A DNA stretch of 30,434 bases from the IMG/VR virus record IMGVR_UViG_3300046777_000441, positions 1-30,434 of that record. One strand, written 5' to 3'. Under the pieces are notes generated by a model, which was not told where the DNA came from, searched no databases, and saw only the letters and a list, made by a program, of their open reading frames with translations. This DNA comes from a virus. Below, piece by piece: positions 21,386 through 28,341 of this stretch (positions are counted from its first letter, which is position 1; the number at the start of each line of letters is the position of its first letter). The translations under genes were made by a program, and so were the position numbers.

Positions 21386-23115
21386 CAGTGTGTTTCCTTC
21401 CATGAATTACCTACTTTGTACTCGCCAGTGAGAGGGCATCGCATATTCAAGACACGACCTGCTTCTTCGATAGCTTGTACTCCTAACTTACCTGCTTCAT
21501 CTGCTCGTGATTCTTCTACCTCAATCTGCCATTCGTCATGCACATTTGCTACGAACTTGTAACTAATCTTAGCTCGTCTTAGTTTCTCGTTCAAGAGAAC
21601 TAAAGCTTGCTTCATGACAATCGCACCCGCACCTTGGAGAAGAGTGTTGAGTGCTGCGTGGTCAGACCTAACTTGTAGTCTACGTCCATCAAGACCTGGC
21701 AATGTTCCCGACGTACTGCAGATTCGAGCCACTTTCTCCCTAAGCTCTCGAAGTTTCGGGGTGTTCGCCAGAAAAGAATCAATAAGCTTTTGTCCTTCTT
21801 TTGCTCCAGCACCCACAACTTTCCCGATCTTGGCAGCCCCTGCACCATAGAGGAATGCATAGATAAACGTCTTTGCTTGAGCACGTGTTTCGAGACCAGC
21901 AGCTTTTTGGTTTGCTGTGTGGATATCACCTTGTGTGACCTCATAAATATACGCATCGTCTTGCATGTAGTGAGCAAGCATTCGAAGCTCTAGTCCAGAC
22001 GCATCGATACCTACTAACTTATATCCTTTCTCTACAGTCCAAAGATCCCTACACTCTGCTCCGTAGGGGCTACCACAACTAGGGACTTGTGCCATGTTGG
22101 GGCTGTGGTGTGTCATTCGTCCAGTGACTGCACCATTCGTGATGACCTTGCCATGTACTCGTCCATCGTTACCTACTGTCTTCAACCACGAATCAATCTG
22201 TGCTATTCTTTTCTGCAGTAACAAGTACTCAGCGATAGCTTTAGCTTCAGGAAAATCTAAACCTTCGAGCGTCCCTTCGTCGACGATTGGCTGCCCTGTT
22301 TCTGTGAACTTCTCTGGCTTCCAGCCTTTCTCGATGAGTCGTTCCCCGATTTGCTTGCGACTGCCTGGGTTGAAGACTTCGACTTTTGGGGTGAGTTCTT
22401 TTCCTGTCTTGTCTGATATGCGTGGGGTAACTTTGGTTGGAAAAATGTTTTGAAGCTCAGTTTCAAGAAGAACAAGCTTAGCTTGAAGCGTTGATAATAA
22501 AGTGATAGCTTCTTTCTGGTTGAGTTTGAAGCCATTCCTTTCTTGTTTCGCAATGATCGTTTGTACATCGTGCTCAAGTTTAATACTCCTATCGTCAAAT
22601 TTGTTTGCCTTAAGTTCAGCAGTTAAATGAAAGTACAACTTCTCTGTTACTAAAGTATCTTGGATACAGTACGATTCTAATAAGGGCAGTACTGGCTGAT
22701 CAAACTCCAGTCCATCTCGGTAGCCAGTAAATCCTTGTGCCTTCTCATCTGTCACGAAAGTCATGTTAGTCATCCAAGCCCATATCTTTTTATACGGTGC
22801 TTTGAAAACTCCTAAGCGTTGACCCCATGCTTCAAGACTATGACCGCCCTCCAGACTTGGGTTTAGGAGGCGACTTAACACGAGCGTGTCGCACACTTGG
22901 CTCGGCTTCATCGTAACTTTCCAGTTCTCTCTCAGTACTGGGGCATCGAAGCATATTCCGTTGTGCATGATAATCAAATCGCAACTGTCCAAATACTTTT
23001 GTAATCCGTTTGCTTCCTTCCATACTGTAACGTCTCCTCCTACTTCTCTTGTAACACACATCCAGATCTTATCGTGTGTGCTGTTTGTTTCGATGTCGAG
23101 AATAATCTTTCTCAT
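21385..23115 (-). CDS. Family A DNA polymerase (T7-like) with 3'-5' exonuclease domain, 576 aa
   Basis: I start at ATG 23115 (MRKIILDIETNS), because the exonuclease motif follows at once; an upstream GTG would add 21 residues with no ribosome site. Exonuclease motifs: D7-x-E9 (LDIET), NGICFDAPVL (ExoII-like) and YCIQDTLV (ExoIII-like). Polymerase motifs: A, D371 in GIDASGLELRML; B, R411-x3-K415-x7-Y423G424 in RAQAKTFIYAFLYG, with Y419 at the position of T7 Tyr526; C, H526-D527-E528 in NVHDEW. It replicates the phage genome with the helicase, SSB and exonuclease nearby. It is shorter than T7's 704 residues, so the thioredoxin-binding insert is probably absent or small. A tyrosine at this site is usual in lytic phages, which agrees with the missing integrase. 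Confidence 0.93.
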   Translation of the reverse strand: MRKIILDIETNSTHDKIWMCVTREVGGDVTVWKEANGLQKYLDSCDLIIMHNGICFDAPVLRENWKVTMKPSQVCDTLVLSRLLNPSLEGGHSLEAWGQRLGVFKAPYKKIWAWMTNMTFVTDEKAQGFTGYRDGLEFDQPVLPLLESYCIQDTLVTEKLYFHLTAELKANKFDDRSIKLEHDVQTIIAKQERNGFKLNQKEAITLLSTLQAKLVLLETELQNIFPTKVTPRISDKTGKELTPKVEVFNPGSRKQIGERLIEKGWKPEKFTETGQPIVDEGTLEGLDFPEAKAIAEYLLLQKRIAQIDSWLKTVGNDGRVHGKVITNGAVTGRMTHHSPNMAQVPSCGSPYGAECRDLWTVEKGYKLVGIDASGLELRMLAHYMQDDAYIYEVTQGDIHTANQKAAGLETRAQAKTFIYAFLYGAGAAKIGKVVGAGAKEGQKLIDSFLANTPKLRELREKVARICSTSGTLPGLDGRRLQVRSDHAALNTLLQGAGAIVMKQALVLLNEKLRRAKISYKFVANVHDEWQIEVEESRADEAGKLGVQAIEEAGRVLNMRCPLTGEYKVGNSWKETH

Positions 23116-23177
23116 TGAATTCCATTTCCAAAAGTTATTCCAGTTAAATAAATTTAATGGAGGACATTGCCATACCA

Positions 23178-23399
23178 CTACACTGGTACTCCTTGTCTAA
23201 CTCGCCATGGATACTCACGCTCTAGCCAGAAGCAGCGGAGATCTCCGAACTCGTCTCGTGCTAGATAGCCATCCCACTTGGAGTACTTCGTGGAGTAGCT
23301 ACTGCATTGAATGTTATCTAGTCTGTGCTTGTGTTCACTTATTAGAAAGCCAGCCATCAAGCCAAGCAAAGCAGCAACTACGATTAAAGATTGTCTCAT
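23178..23399 (-). CDS. Small membrane-anchored protein, 73 aa
   Basis: Residues 5-20 (LIVVAALLGLMAGFLIS) are one transmembrane or signal-anchor helix. They are followed by a polar domain with two Cys (C32 and C57) and five Trp/Tyr-rich strands (KWDGYLARDEFGDLRCFWLEREYPWRV). The start overlaps the 56-aa coiled-coil gene by ATGA. A periplasmic or external beta domain anchored in the inner membrane is the simplest layout, and the two Cys could form a disulphide. No family recognised. Confidence 0.65.
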   Translation of the reverse strand: MRQSLIVVAALLGLMAGFLISEHKHRLDNIQCSSYSTKYSKWDGYLARDEFGDLRCFWLEREYPWRVRQGVPV

Positions 23400-23566
23400 T
23401 TTGATTTCGCTTTCTTAGCAGCTTGCTCAGCAGCAGCAACTACGTTCTGCTGAGTAGCCATCACGAAAGCGTCTTGTAACTCCTTAACCATTGCTTCCAA
23501 CTTAGCAACTCGTTTACCTAATTCATTCACTGATTCGATAACCTTAGGCATTTGTAATAAACTCAT
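23396..23566 (-). CDS. Small coiled-coil protein, 56 aa
   Basis: AAGGA lies five bases before ATG. The sequence MSLLQMPKVIESVNELGKRVAKLEAMVKELQDAF has heptad-spaced V/L/I residues; the last third (AAAEQAAKKAKSK) is an Ala/Lys tail. It overlaps the membrane gene start by ATGA. It may be an oligomeric linker or regulator; function unknown. Confidence 0.65.
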   Translation of the reverse strand: MSLLQMPKVIESVNELGKRVAKLEAMVKELQDAFVMATQQNVVAAAEQAAKKAKSK

Positions 23567-23596
23567 ATCATTCCTTAATGTAATATAAATGTTACC

Positions 23597-23830
23597 TTAT
23601 AGCCATTTATGTAACTCATATGTTACATAAGAGACTACTCCTGCAAAGTACAGGGCAACTGCTACTGCTTCAACCAGTATCAAAGGTATATCACGCTGCA
23701 GTACACCAGCATAAGTCCACAATGCAGATCCCACCAGTCCAAATAATATATTAAGTGGATATACATTGAAGCTAGTTAACGCTATTCCGATTAAGCATAG
23801 TGCAGTTCCAAACCATTTGATTAATTGCAT
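23597..23830 (-). CDS. Small integral membrane protein (DUF6552-like), 77 aa
   Basis: The ATG at 23830 gives MQLIKWFGTALCLIGIALTSFNVYPLN; earlier codons read through the tail of the 44-aa gene and are rejected. Three hydrophobic spans are visible: about 6-21, 27-43 (LFGLVGSALWTYAGVLQ) and 50-68 (ILVEAVAVALYFAGVVSYV). The KWFGTxLCLIGIALTSFNxYPLN pattern recurs in small phage and marine-bacterial membrane proteins (DUF6552-type, from memory). The role is unknown; membrane effects early in infection are possible. It overlaps the end of the upstream secreted-peptide gene by ten bases. Confidence 0.7.
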   Translation of the reverse strand: MQLIKWFGTALCLIGIALTSFNVYPLNILFGLVGSALWTYAGVLQRDIPLILVEAVAVALYFAGVVSYVTYELHKWL

Positions 23831-23955
23831 ATCGTGACATTCGGGCAAACGGTACAGGTGATGTACTTTCCACCAGATGAAACGATGGTAGTTGTACAAG
23901 CCATACTAATATTATACACGAACATCATAGTTACTGCAAGTAAAATCTTTTTCAT
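23821..23955 (-). CDS. Secreted Cys-containing peptide, 44 aa
   Basis: MKKILLAVTMMFVYNISMA is a signal peptide of ordinary length with a Lys-Lys start. The first residue after it is Cys20 in SMA-C, which is a weak lipobox; cleavage by Sec signal peptidase is also possible. The mature part, CTTTIVSSGGKYITCTVCPNVTICN, has four Cys in 25 residues, so one or two disulphides or metal binding are likely. The start overlaps the upstream PDDEXK-like gene end, and the end overlaps the following membrane gene. A periplasmic or surface role early in infection is plausible; function is unknown. Confidence 0.65.
   Translation of the reverse strand: MKKILLAVTMMFVYNISMACTTTIVSSGGKYITCTVCPNVTICN
23911..23939 (-). 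promoter_or_regulatory. Sigma-70-like promoter inside the secreted-peptide gene
   Basis: TTGCAG (23939-23934) and TATAAT (23916-23911) are separated by 17 bases on the minus strand. The -10 is preceded by GTG and followed by AT, as in the other leftward promoters. It could boost the membrane, coiled-coil and polymerase genes. Confidence 0.5.
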
Positions 23956-24398
23956 AATAATCCTTTCATGTTTTGTTTCACATCTTGAAACATACTGTTG
24001 TGTATTACAACTACTGGTTCTGTCCGCTGTTCTCCTCTGCGTTGCATTACTTTTTCTTCAGGTTCTCCGTCAATGGTAAAGAACTTCAACCCATTATTAA
24101 ATTCTACCACCATGTAAGCACCAATGTTTTCGCTTAGTGCTTTCTGTTTCATTAGATAAAATTTCTTTTTACTGAATTGAAAATCAGGGTATGTTCCGAA
24201 GTTAATAAACCGTCTGCGATATTCTACAATTGCTTTTAGTTTATCTCCTTCGTAAACTTCCCAATCCCAAGTACTAAATTCATGCTGTGGTTTTACCTCC
24301 ATCGATAGAATACTTTCTAATAACTGGCGAGTGTTCTCTTGGTTACGCATGTCAGTCTGTATCTGATCAGCGTTCTTTCGAAACATTCCAGTTTCCAT
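23952..24398 (-). CDS. Hypothetical PDDEXK-like protein, 148 aa
   Basis: Between DMRNQENTRQLLESIL (16-31) and GAYMVVEF (93-100) the middle reads TWDWEVYEGDKLKAIVEYRRRFINFGTYPDFQFSKKKFYLMKQKALSEN. This order (N-terminal helix with E, a D, then E-x-R in a strand, K-rich helix, hydrophobic strand) is that of compact phage PDDEXK-fold nucleases. The canonical Lys of ExK is Arg or Tyr here (VEYRRR), so activity is uncertain. It overlaps the helicase stop by one base (TAATG) and is inside the replication operon. I class it as probable nuclease-fold, not proven enzyme. Confidence 0.55.
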   Translation of the reverse strand: METGMFRKNADQIQTDMRNQENTRQLLESILSMEVKPQHEFSTWDWEVYEGDKLKAIVEYRRRFINFGTYPDFQFSKKKFYLMKQKALSENIGAYMVVEFNNGLKFFTIDGEPEEKVMQRRGEQRTEPVVVIHNSMFQDVKQNMKGLL

Positions 24399-26035
24399 TA
24401 TAATGTTTTCTCCTCAGGTGGTAGCTCAGACATCCGACCAGTATCACGACGATACAGTAGACGACAAGCCAATCCAGTTAAACCACTAAAACGATTCTTC
24501 AATACTCGGACGTAAGTGGTATTCCGTTCCGTCACATCCTCGTGCTGACCGTTACGTTCAAGACCAATCACCATATCTGATAGTTGTGCAATCGATCCAG
24601 ACCCACGCAACTGGGCAAGCGATGTAGCTGCTCCTTCCTCGTGTCCTTTAGATTCAGGACGCTTGAGATGCGACACCACGAACAATGCAATGCCAGTCTC
24701 CTGGACAATCGTGCGAAGCTTAGTCATGATCTCGTCTAATGCTTTCCTTTCGTCACCGTTCTCCTGAGCACTGACAACAATCGATACGTGATCAAGGAAT
24801 ACATACTTACAATTAAGACCTTTTGCCATAAAGCGTACTCGGTTGATAATATTGTCAATGGCGGTAGACCCAAAATGATCAAACAAAAATAGACGATCAG
24901 TTCCAAGGGTAGCATCAAAGGCATAGCGTAACTCCTCATCAGTAGTCTGGCAGTCAGGCAAGTGCAAGGGTTTATTCGCAGCGAGTGCCATTAAACTCTT
25001 CGCAGTTTTCTTAACTGACTCCTCCAAAAACATCAAGCCAATATTGTCATCCGTCTTGCTCAGTATCTGCCACACAATCTCACGCAAGAACTGAGACTTA
25101 CCTAGTCCAGATCCTGCAGTCACTGTCACGAGTTCACCACAGCGAATACCGTAGGTCAAGTCATTCATTCCAAGGTAAGGATAATCTACGTCAGCCTTCT
25201 CCACTGGTTGATTAACTAGCTCCCACAGCGTAGAACCTGAGACGATACCGTCAGGTACGTACTTCTCAGCATTCCACCATGTGTCAATGAATTCTTTATT
25301 CTTACCACGACTCAGGTAATCACAGGCATCCTTGAGTTCCTTGATCGGATACTTGAACACGTGTGCCTTAGCCCCGAAGAGTTCAGCAACTTGGTTACTC
25401 GCTTGCTGTCCTGCTTCATCGTTATCAAAGCAGATCACAATCTTTTCAAACGAATCCAAGTACTCGAAGCTTGCTCGACAATCCTTGAGTGCTGAACTTG
25501 CACCGTTACGAATCGACACCACTGGGAAGCGTGAACCAGTTAGCTGATAGCAAGCCAGTGCATCGAACTCACCCTCGGTAATCGTGATAGCCTTCCCTCC
25601 AGGGGTGAACTTGTTCTGTCCGAATAATACAGCATGCTTCCAGTCACCGATGACAGAGAACTCCTTCTCCTCCACTCCACGAGTCTTGGCTGCAACAATC
25701 TTACCAGACGCATCAGCGTATGGAAAGTAGTATTTATTACCGTCAGAACCTGCACCAAAGTAGTGCATAGTACTAGCAGAAATACCACGCTCCTGTACTG
25801 GGATTGACTCTACATTATTTAATGCCTCTAGCACTGGTTTAAACCCTCCGTATTGCGTTTGTTTATCATGGTTGATACCCTCCCCTGCCCAAGCCTTTGC
25901 CATCGCTTCTGAGCCCTTCTTATACGTTCCACAACGGTGACAGAATTCATGACCGTCATCGTATAGACTGTTGGCATCCGAAGATCCGCAGTTCATGCAA
26001 GGTATATGCTTTAAAAACCTACTCTCTACTTTCAT
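24398..26035 (-). CDS. Primase-helicase, T7 gp4-like, 545 aa
   Basis: Three parts are visible. Residues 13-35 form a zinc-binding domain (C13, C16, C32, C35) used to read primer sites. Residues about 149-240 are a TOPRIM domain: ITEGEFD, with E154, and CFDNDEAG, with D204 and D206. Residues about 265-545 are a RecA-like SF4 helicase: Walker A in AGSGLGKS (307-314), Walker B-like YVFLDHVSIVV, and VVSHLKRP with the sensor His. It unwinds DNA and makes primers for the polymerase, working as a hexamer at the fork. Length is close to T7 gp4 (566). The final residues EEKTL are less acidic than in T7. The start follows a 45-aa membrane gene with an ATGA overlap. Confidence 0.93.
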   Translation of the reverse strand: MKVESRFLKHIPCMNCGSSDANSLYDDGHEFCHRCGTYKKGSEAMAKAWAGEGINHDKQTQYGGFKPVLEALNNVESIPVQERGISASTMHYFGAGSDGNKYYFPYADASGKIVAAKTRGVEEKEFSVIGDWKHAVLFGQNKFTPGGKAITITEGEFDALACYQLTGSRFPVVSIRNGASSALKDCRASFEYLDSFEKIVICFDNDEAGQQASNQVAELFGAKAHVFKYPIKELKDACDYLSRGKNKEFIDTWWNAEKYVPDGIVSGSTLWELVNQPVEKADVDYPYLGMNDLTYGIRCGELVTVTAGSGLGKSQFLREIVWQILSKTDDNIGLMFLEESVKKTAKSLMALAANKPLHLPDCQTTDEELRYAFDATLGTDRLFLFDHFGSTAIDNIINRVRFMAKGLNCKYVFLDHVSIVVSAQENGDERKALDEIMTKLRTIVQETGIALFVVSHLKRPESKGHEEGAATSLAQLRGSGSIAQLSDMVIGLERNGQHEDVTERNTTYVRVLKNRFSGLTGLACRLLYRRDTGRMSELPPEEKTL

Positions 26036-26169
26036 TTCTTTCCTTCTAACAATTCTAGTATCGCTTCATATGCACCCACTATGACCAGCATTATTGAAAA
26101 GATTAAGAGTGCTGGAATAATCCATAAAGGACAAGTGACTGCTAAGATAGCTGCTATAACTTTATTCAT
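26032..26169 (-). CDS. Small membrane protein, 45 aa
   Basis: MNKVIAAILAVTCPLWIIPALLIFSIMLVIVGAYEAILELLEGKK is mostly hydrophobic, with one long or two short helices (about 4-32) and a Lys end. The start overlaps the Zn-ribbon gene's stop region and the end overlaps the helicase start by ATGA. No family recognised. It may anchor or disturb the inner membrane. Confidence 0.6.
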   Translation of the reverse strand: MNKVIAAILAVTCPLWIIPALLIFSIMLVIVGAYEAILELLEGKK

Positions 26170-26401
26170 TTCTTCCCCATCGATGTGTACAATCTGGACA
26201 CTCCCAAGCTACCGTTCTATCTAAGTCTCTGTCGTATATTCCTAGAGCCCTACCCCATTTACCTTCGGTACGAGTAGCTCCGTAGAAACTAGCTGAGACA
26301 TCTGCTTCTTCTTTCGATCCAGTCTGAGCGTAGAAGTATTCCCAAACTAGACCACCATCAAGATCTGCTCCGCATGCGGGACAATAGCCATGCTCGTTCA
26401 T
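26162..26401 (-). CDS. Zinc-ribbon phage protein, 79 aa
   Basis: C7-x2-C10 (YCPACG) and C68-x2-C71 (ECPDC) form one four-Cys zinc ribbon. Between them is a conserved-looking stretch: WEYFYAQTGSKEEADVSASFYGATRTEGKWGRALGIYDRDLDRTVAW. This arrangement is common in small phage proteins near helicase genes. It likely binds nucleic acid or a protein partner; no catalytic residue beyond the metal ligands is visible. It overlaps the 59-aa gene upstream by ATGA and the membrane gene downstream by eight bases. Confidence 0.8.
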   Translation of the reverse strand: MNEHGYCPACGADLDGGLVWEYFYAQTGSKEEADVSASFYGATRTEGKWGRALGIYDRDLDRTVAWECPDCTHRWGRNE

Positions 26402-26577
26402 GAGTATTCGTATCCTATGTCAATCGTCATTGTGTCTTGTGCTTTAAGACGGATGTTCCAAGTATCTACAATGTCTTGCATTACAGCATCAATGCCGTAC
26501 AACTGAGCAAAGTCTACGATTTCCTGCAATGCAAAATGATAAGCCATCTCTTCAGGTTGATCTCTTAAGCTTGCCAT
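26398..26577 (-). CDS. Small hypothetical protein, 59 aa
   Basis: AGAGGAAACC precedes the ATG at 26577. MASLRDQPEEMAYHFALQEIVDFAQLYGIDAVMQDIVDTWNIRL is helical, with a short charged end DTMTIDIGYEYS. The stop overlaps the zinc-ribbon start (ATGA). An AT-rich leader (26578-26652) with a promoter upstream suggests that this gene begins a new transcript. Function unknown. Confidence 0.65.
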   Translation of the reverse strand: MASLRDQPEEMAYHFALQEIVDFAQLYGIDAVMQDIVDTWNIRLKAQDTMTIDIGYEYS

Positions 26578-26652
26578 GGTTTCCTCTTTAAAGTTATGTC
26601 TAAGATATAAACTATATAAAATACATTACTATATAAATATCTCTATAAAGAT

Positions 26653-26681
26653 ATTATAGCACAGTTATTCTTCATAGTCTA
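26653..26681 (-). promoter_or_regulatory. Leftward promoter upstream of the 59-aa gene
   Basis: TAGACT (26681-26676), 17 bases, then TATAAT (26658-26653) preceded by TGC (an extended -10). It reads into the zinc-ribbon, membrane and helicase genes through an AT-rich leader of about 70 bases. It lies partly within the end of the 74-aa gene. Confidence 0.65.
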
Positions 26682-26889
26682 GCTTTTTTTGTGATGTGAA
26701 ATCTGAGTCATCTAGGTCTTCATAGTACTCATCTTCCTCGTCATATAAATCATTACGCTCATATGAAAGTAATTGATCACTAACTGTAGCGTAACATTTA
26801 TTACACATGTCTAGGTACTCTTCCGTATTGATACTCTTACGAGTAGCTTCAAAGTCACTAAGAATTTTATCACAGCAAATGCATCTCAT
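26665..26889 (-). CDS. Small zinc-finger-type acidic protein, 74 aa
   Basis: C3-x2-C6 and C29-x2-C32 make a treble-clef-like zinc site: MRCICCDKILSDFEATRKS, then EYLDMCNKCYATV. The second half is very acidic (NDLYDEEDEYYEDLDDSDF). I recognise the MRCICCxKxLxDFEATRK pattern from many phage early regions, function unknown. AAAGGA precedes the ATG and a promoter lies at 26937-26909. An acidic tail joined to a zinc finger could mimic DNA or bind a host protein, which is speculative. Confidence 0.75.
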   Translation of the reverse strand: MRCICCDKILSDFEATRKSINTEEYLDMCNKCYATVSDQLLSYERNDLYDEEDEYYEDLDDSDFTSQKKLDYEE

Positions 26890-26908
26890 GGTGTATTCCT
26901 TTTCAAAT

Positions 26909-26937
26909 ATTATATCACAATTAAACTAAAGCGTCAC
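26909..26937 (-). promoter_or_regulatory. Leftward promoter upstream of the zinc-finger gene
   Basis: GTGACG (26937-26932), 17 bases, then TATAAT (26914-26909). The -35 box overlaps the last codons of the 63-aa gene, and the -10 is preceded by TGTGA and followed by AT, as in the family of early promoters seen here. Confidence 0.6.
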
Positions 26938-27112
26938 CTAAAATCTTGTAAGCCCACTGAAATTTATTCTCAGGATTACGCTTACGCTCCATCATAAGTA
27001 CTTGAATCTTAAAGGATTTGTCTAGTTTTAAGAATCGTTCTGCCTCTTCTTTATAACCAAATATTCTAACTACTGACCCATCCTCATCTAAAATCTTATA
27101 TAACTTTTTCAT
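26921..27112 (-). CDS. Small hypothetical protein, 63 aa
   Basis: The ATG at 27112 overlaps the previous stop as ATGA, and GGGGAG lies four bases upstream; an ATG four codons earlier is less likely. The sequence MKKLYKILDEDGSVVRIFGYKEEAERFLK shows a beta hairpin followed by helix, then KFQWAYKILGDALV. It is basic and small with no recognised family. It ends within the next promoter. Confidence 0.65.
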   Translation of the reverse strand: MKKLYKILDEDGSVVRIFGYKEEAERFLKLDKSFKIQVLMMERKRNPENKFQWAYKILGDALV

Positions 27113-27660
27113 AGTGCTCCCCATTGTTGTGCCATTGCGTCTGCGATACCCTGGTATGTTGTACTTCTAAGCTTCCATCGATCAGGACTTGGTGGCATCT
27201 TATGTACCTTAGCTTCTCTGCCCTCCACGATGTTAGTAGGTACAAGCTTAGGTAAATTTTTAAGCCACAAGCAAGTAGCTTTCGTTTCGCCATGACCAAA
27301 CTGCCAAGGTTGAATAATCTGATCAGGTTTTCTAATCCTTGAAGAGATAATACTAATCGGATTCTCCAAGGCAATACGCTCAATAGGTGCTGATAATAAT
27401 ACCTTGACAAACTCCAATGCTTCTGCTTGCTCTTGTACCTTATCCTTAAACCATCTAGCCCCTGATACTGCCAAGTGTGTGCAAGGTGGATGAGCGATCA
27501 TCAAATCCCAGCCATCGTTAATGATGTCTAGTACGTCTCCTTGGTAATGCTTTCCTGGAGCATCAGTAGGAAGCAAGTCGCATGATGTTGCGTCATGTCC
27601 AAGCTTAGTAAAAGCATCCCTAACCCGACCACTATACTCACAAGCCACTAGTACTTTCAT
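27109..27660 (-). CDS. C5 cytosine methyltransferase-like protein without recognition domain, 183 aa
   Basis: The ATG at 27660 has CGGAG seven bases upstream and overlaps the 39-aa gene stop. Motif I-like VACEYSGRVRDAF (about 5-17), HPPCTHLAVSG with the catalytic-type Cys60 (57-67) and ENP at 99-101 match the SAM-binding and PPC/ENV motifs of C5 methyltransferases. A normal enzyme has 300 or more residues with a target-recognition domain and motif X; these are absent here. A later block, HGETKATCLWLKNLPKLVPTN, is conserved in the short phage version. It may protect phage DNA or have a different SAM-dependent role. Activity is unproven. Confidence 0.7.
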   Translation of the reverse strand: MKVLVACEYSGRVRDAFTKLGHDATSCDLLPTDAPGKHYQGDVLDIINDGWDLMIAHPPCTHLAVSGARWFKDKVQEQAEALEFVKVLLSAPIERIALENPISIISSRIRKPDQIIQPWQFGHGETKATCLWLKNLPKLVPTNIVEGREAKVHKMPPSPDRWKLRSTTYQGIADAMAQQWGAL

Positions 27661-27776
27661 TGGAAGACTCCGTATAAATAGCATGCTGATTCCGCAAAAA
27701 TATAGTATAGCACATGTCCACTAAAGTATGCAAAAGCTGCCAGTAATGTATACTTTATGAATTTATCCTCGTTCAT
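27657..27776 (-). CDS. Tiny membrane protein, 39 aa
   Basis: MNEDKFIKYTLLAAFAYFSGHVLYYIFAESACYLYGVFQ has a likely transmembrane helix at about 9-30. Its start overlaps the end of the 24-aa frame and its stop overlaps the methyltransferase start by ATGA. Double overlap makes it credible despite its size. An extended -10-like TGCTATACT (27709-27704) lies inside it and may serve the methyltransferase gene. Function unknown. Confidence 0.55.
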   Translation of the reverse strand: MNEDKFIKYTLLAAFAYFSGHVLYYIFAESACYLYGVFQ

Positions 27777-27847
27777 AAGTCTCTCCCAATGTAGTATGTT
27801 AAGCAAACCCAAATGATAATAATGATTGTTTTATAATCAATCTCCAT
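27773..27847 (-). CDS. Candidate 24-aa membrane microprotein
   Basis: AGAGG lies eight bases before ATG 27847; the frame overlaps the previous stop by 11 bases and the next ATG by ATGA. MEIDYKTIIIIIWVCLTYYI is one hydrophobic helix with an acidic start and GRDL end. Such length is at the limit of recognition, so the call depends on its ribosome site and coupled position. Confidence 0.4.
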   Translation of the reverse strand: MEIDYKTIIIIIWVCLTYYIGRDL

Positions 27848-28121
27848 CGGCATAACCTCTAGCGACCGACCTCCAATAGTTTAATACTTTATCCTTCACA
27901 TCATTGGGAGCGAGTTCAAAAGGAATATCCTCGTAAACTGTACCAATAAATCCTGATTCTGCCAAGCCCTCGTACCATTGCTCATCCGCTTTCCAGTAGA
28001 ATTCCCCTTCAGGATCTTCGACCATATTAAACACTCGCTCTTCGATTAACTCTTCGTCAAAGTCCCCGTCCTCGGGCTCGTAATAACGATCGTTATAGTA
28101 CCCGCTATCGTATCTATTCAT
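27837..28121 (-). CDS. Acidic hypothetical protein, 94 aa
   Basis: The ATG at 28121 is chosen because GGAGG lies eight bases upstream; an ATG 13 codons earlier with GGAAAG is also possible. The protein is acidic and tyrosine/tryptophan-rich: MNRYDSGYYNDRYYEPEDGDFDEELIEERVFNMVEDPEGEFYWKADEQWYEGL, then KVLNYWRSVARGYADGD. It is likely soluble and could mimic nucleic acid, but no motif proves this. Function unknown. Confidence 0.6.
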   Translation of the reverse strand: MNRYDSGYYNDRYYEPEDGDFDEELIEERVFNMVEDPEGEFYWKADEQWYEGLAESGFIGTVYEDIPFELAPNDVKDKVLNYWRSVARGYADGD

Positions 28122-28163
28122 GTACTCTTCCTCCAATAAAAATTGTTTAAGTTTGCCCATGTA

Positions 28164-28340
28164 TTACTTTCCATTGGTTAAAATTTTACTTTCCAATTCC
28201 TGTAATCTGTGAAGCTTATCCATTAAAAACTTTCGTATATCCTCATCTATGTGAGGGTTATCCATATCGTTACTGACTTGGTGTTGATTATACCATATTC
28301 CCTGCAATAATAGCGTGCGTTCTTGTGTAGTGAATTCCAT
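28164..28340 (-). CDS. Small hypothetical helical protein, 58 aa
   Basis: MEFTTQERTLLLQGIWYNQHQVSNDM is followed by a charged helix IRKFLMDKLHRLQELESKILTNGK. It starts one base before the peptidase-like gene's end and ends three bases before the first possible start of the 94/107-aa protein. Coiled-coil or helical pair is likely. No family recognised. Confidence 0.6.
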   Translation of the reverse strand: MEFTTQERTLLLQGIWYNQHQVSNDMDNPHIDEDIRKFLMDKLHRLQELESKILTNGK

Positions 28341-28341
28341 T

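Noticed and set aside
23115-23178. 21-residue N-terminal extension of the DNA polymerase
   Set aside because: The exonuclease motif begins straight after ATG 23115; the extension has no ribosome site and looks like untranslated leader.
27704-27732. Full sigma-70 promoter at 27704-27732
   Set aside because: The -10 (TATACT with TGC) is good but the -35 match is poor at 17 bases; kept only as part of the promoter-core observation.
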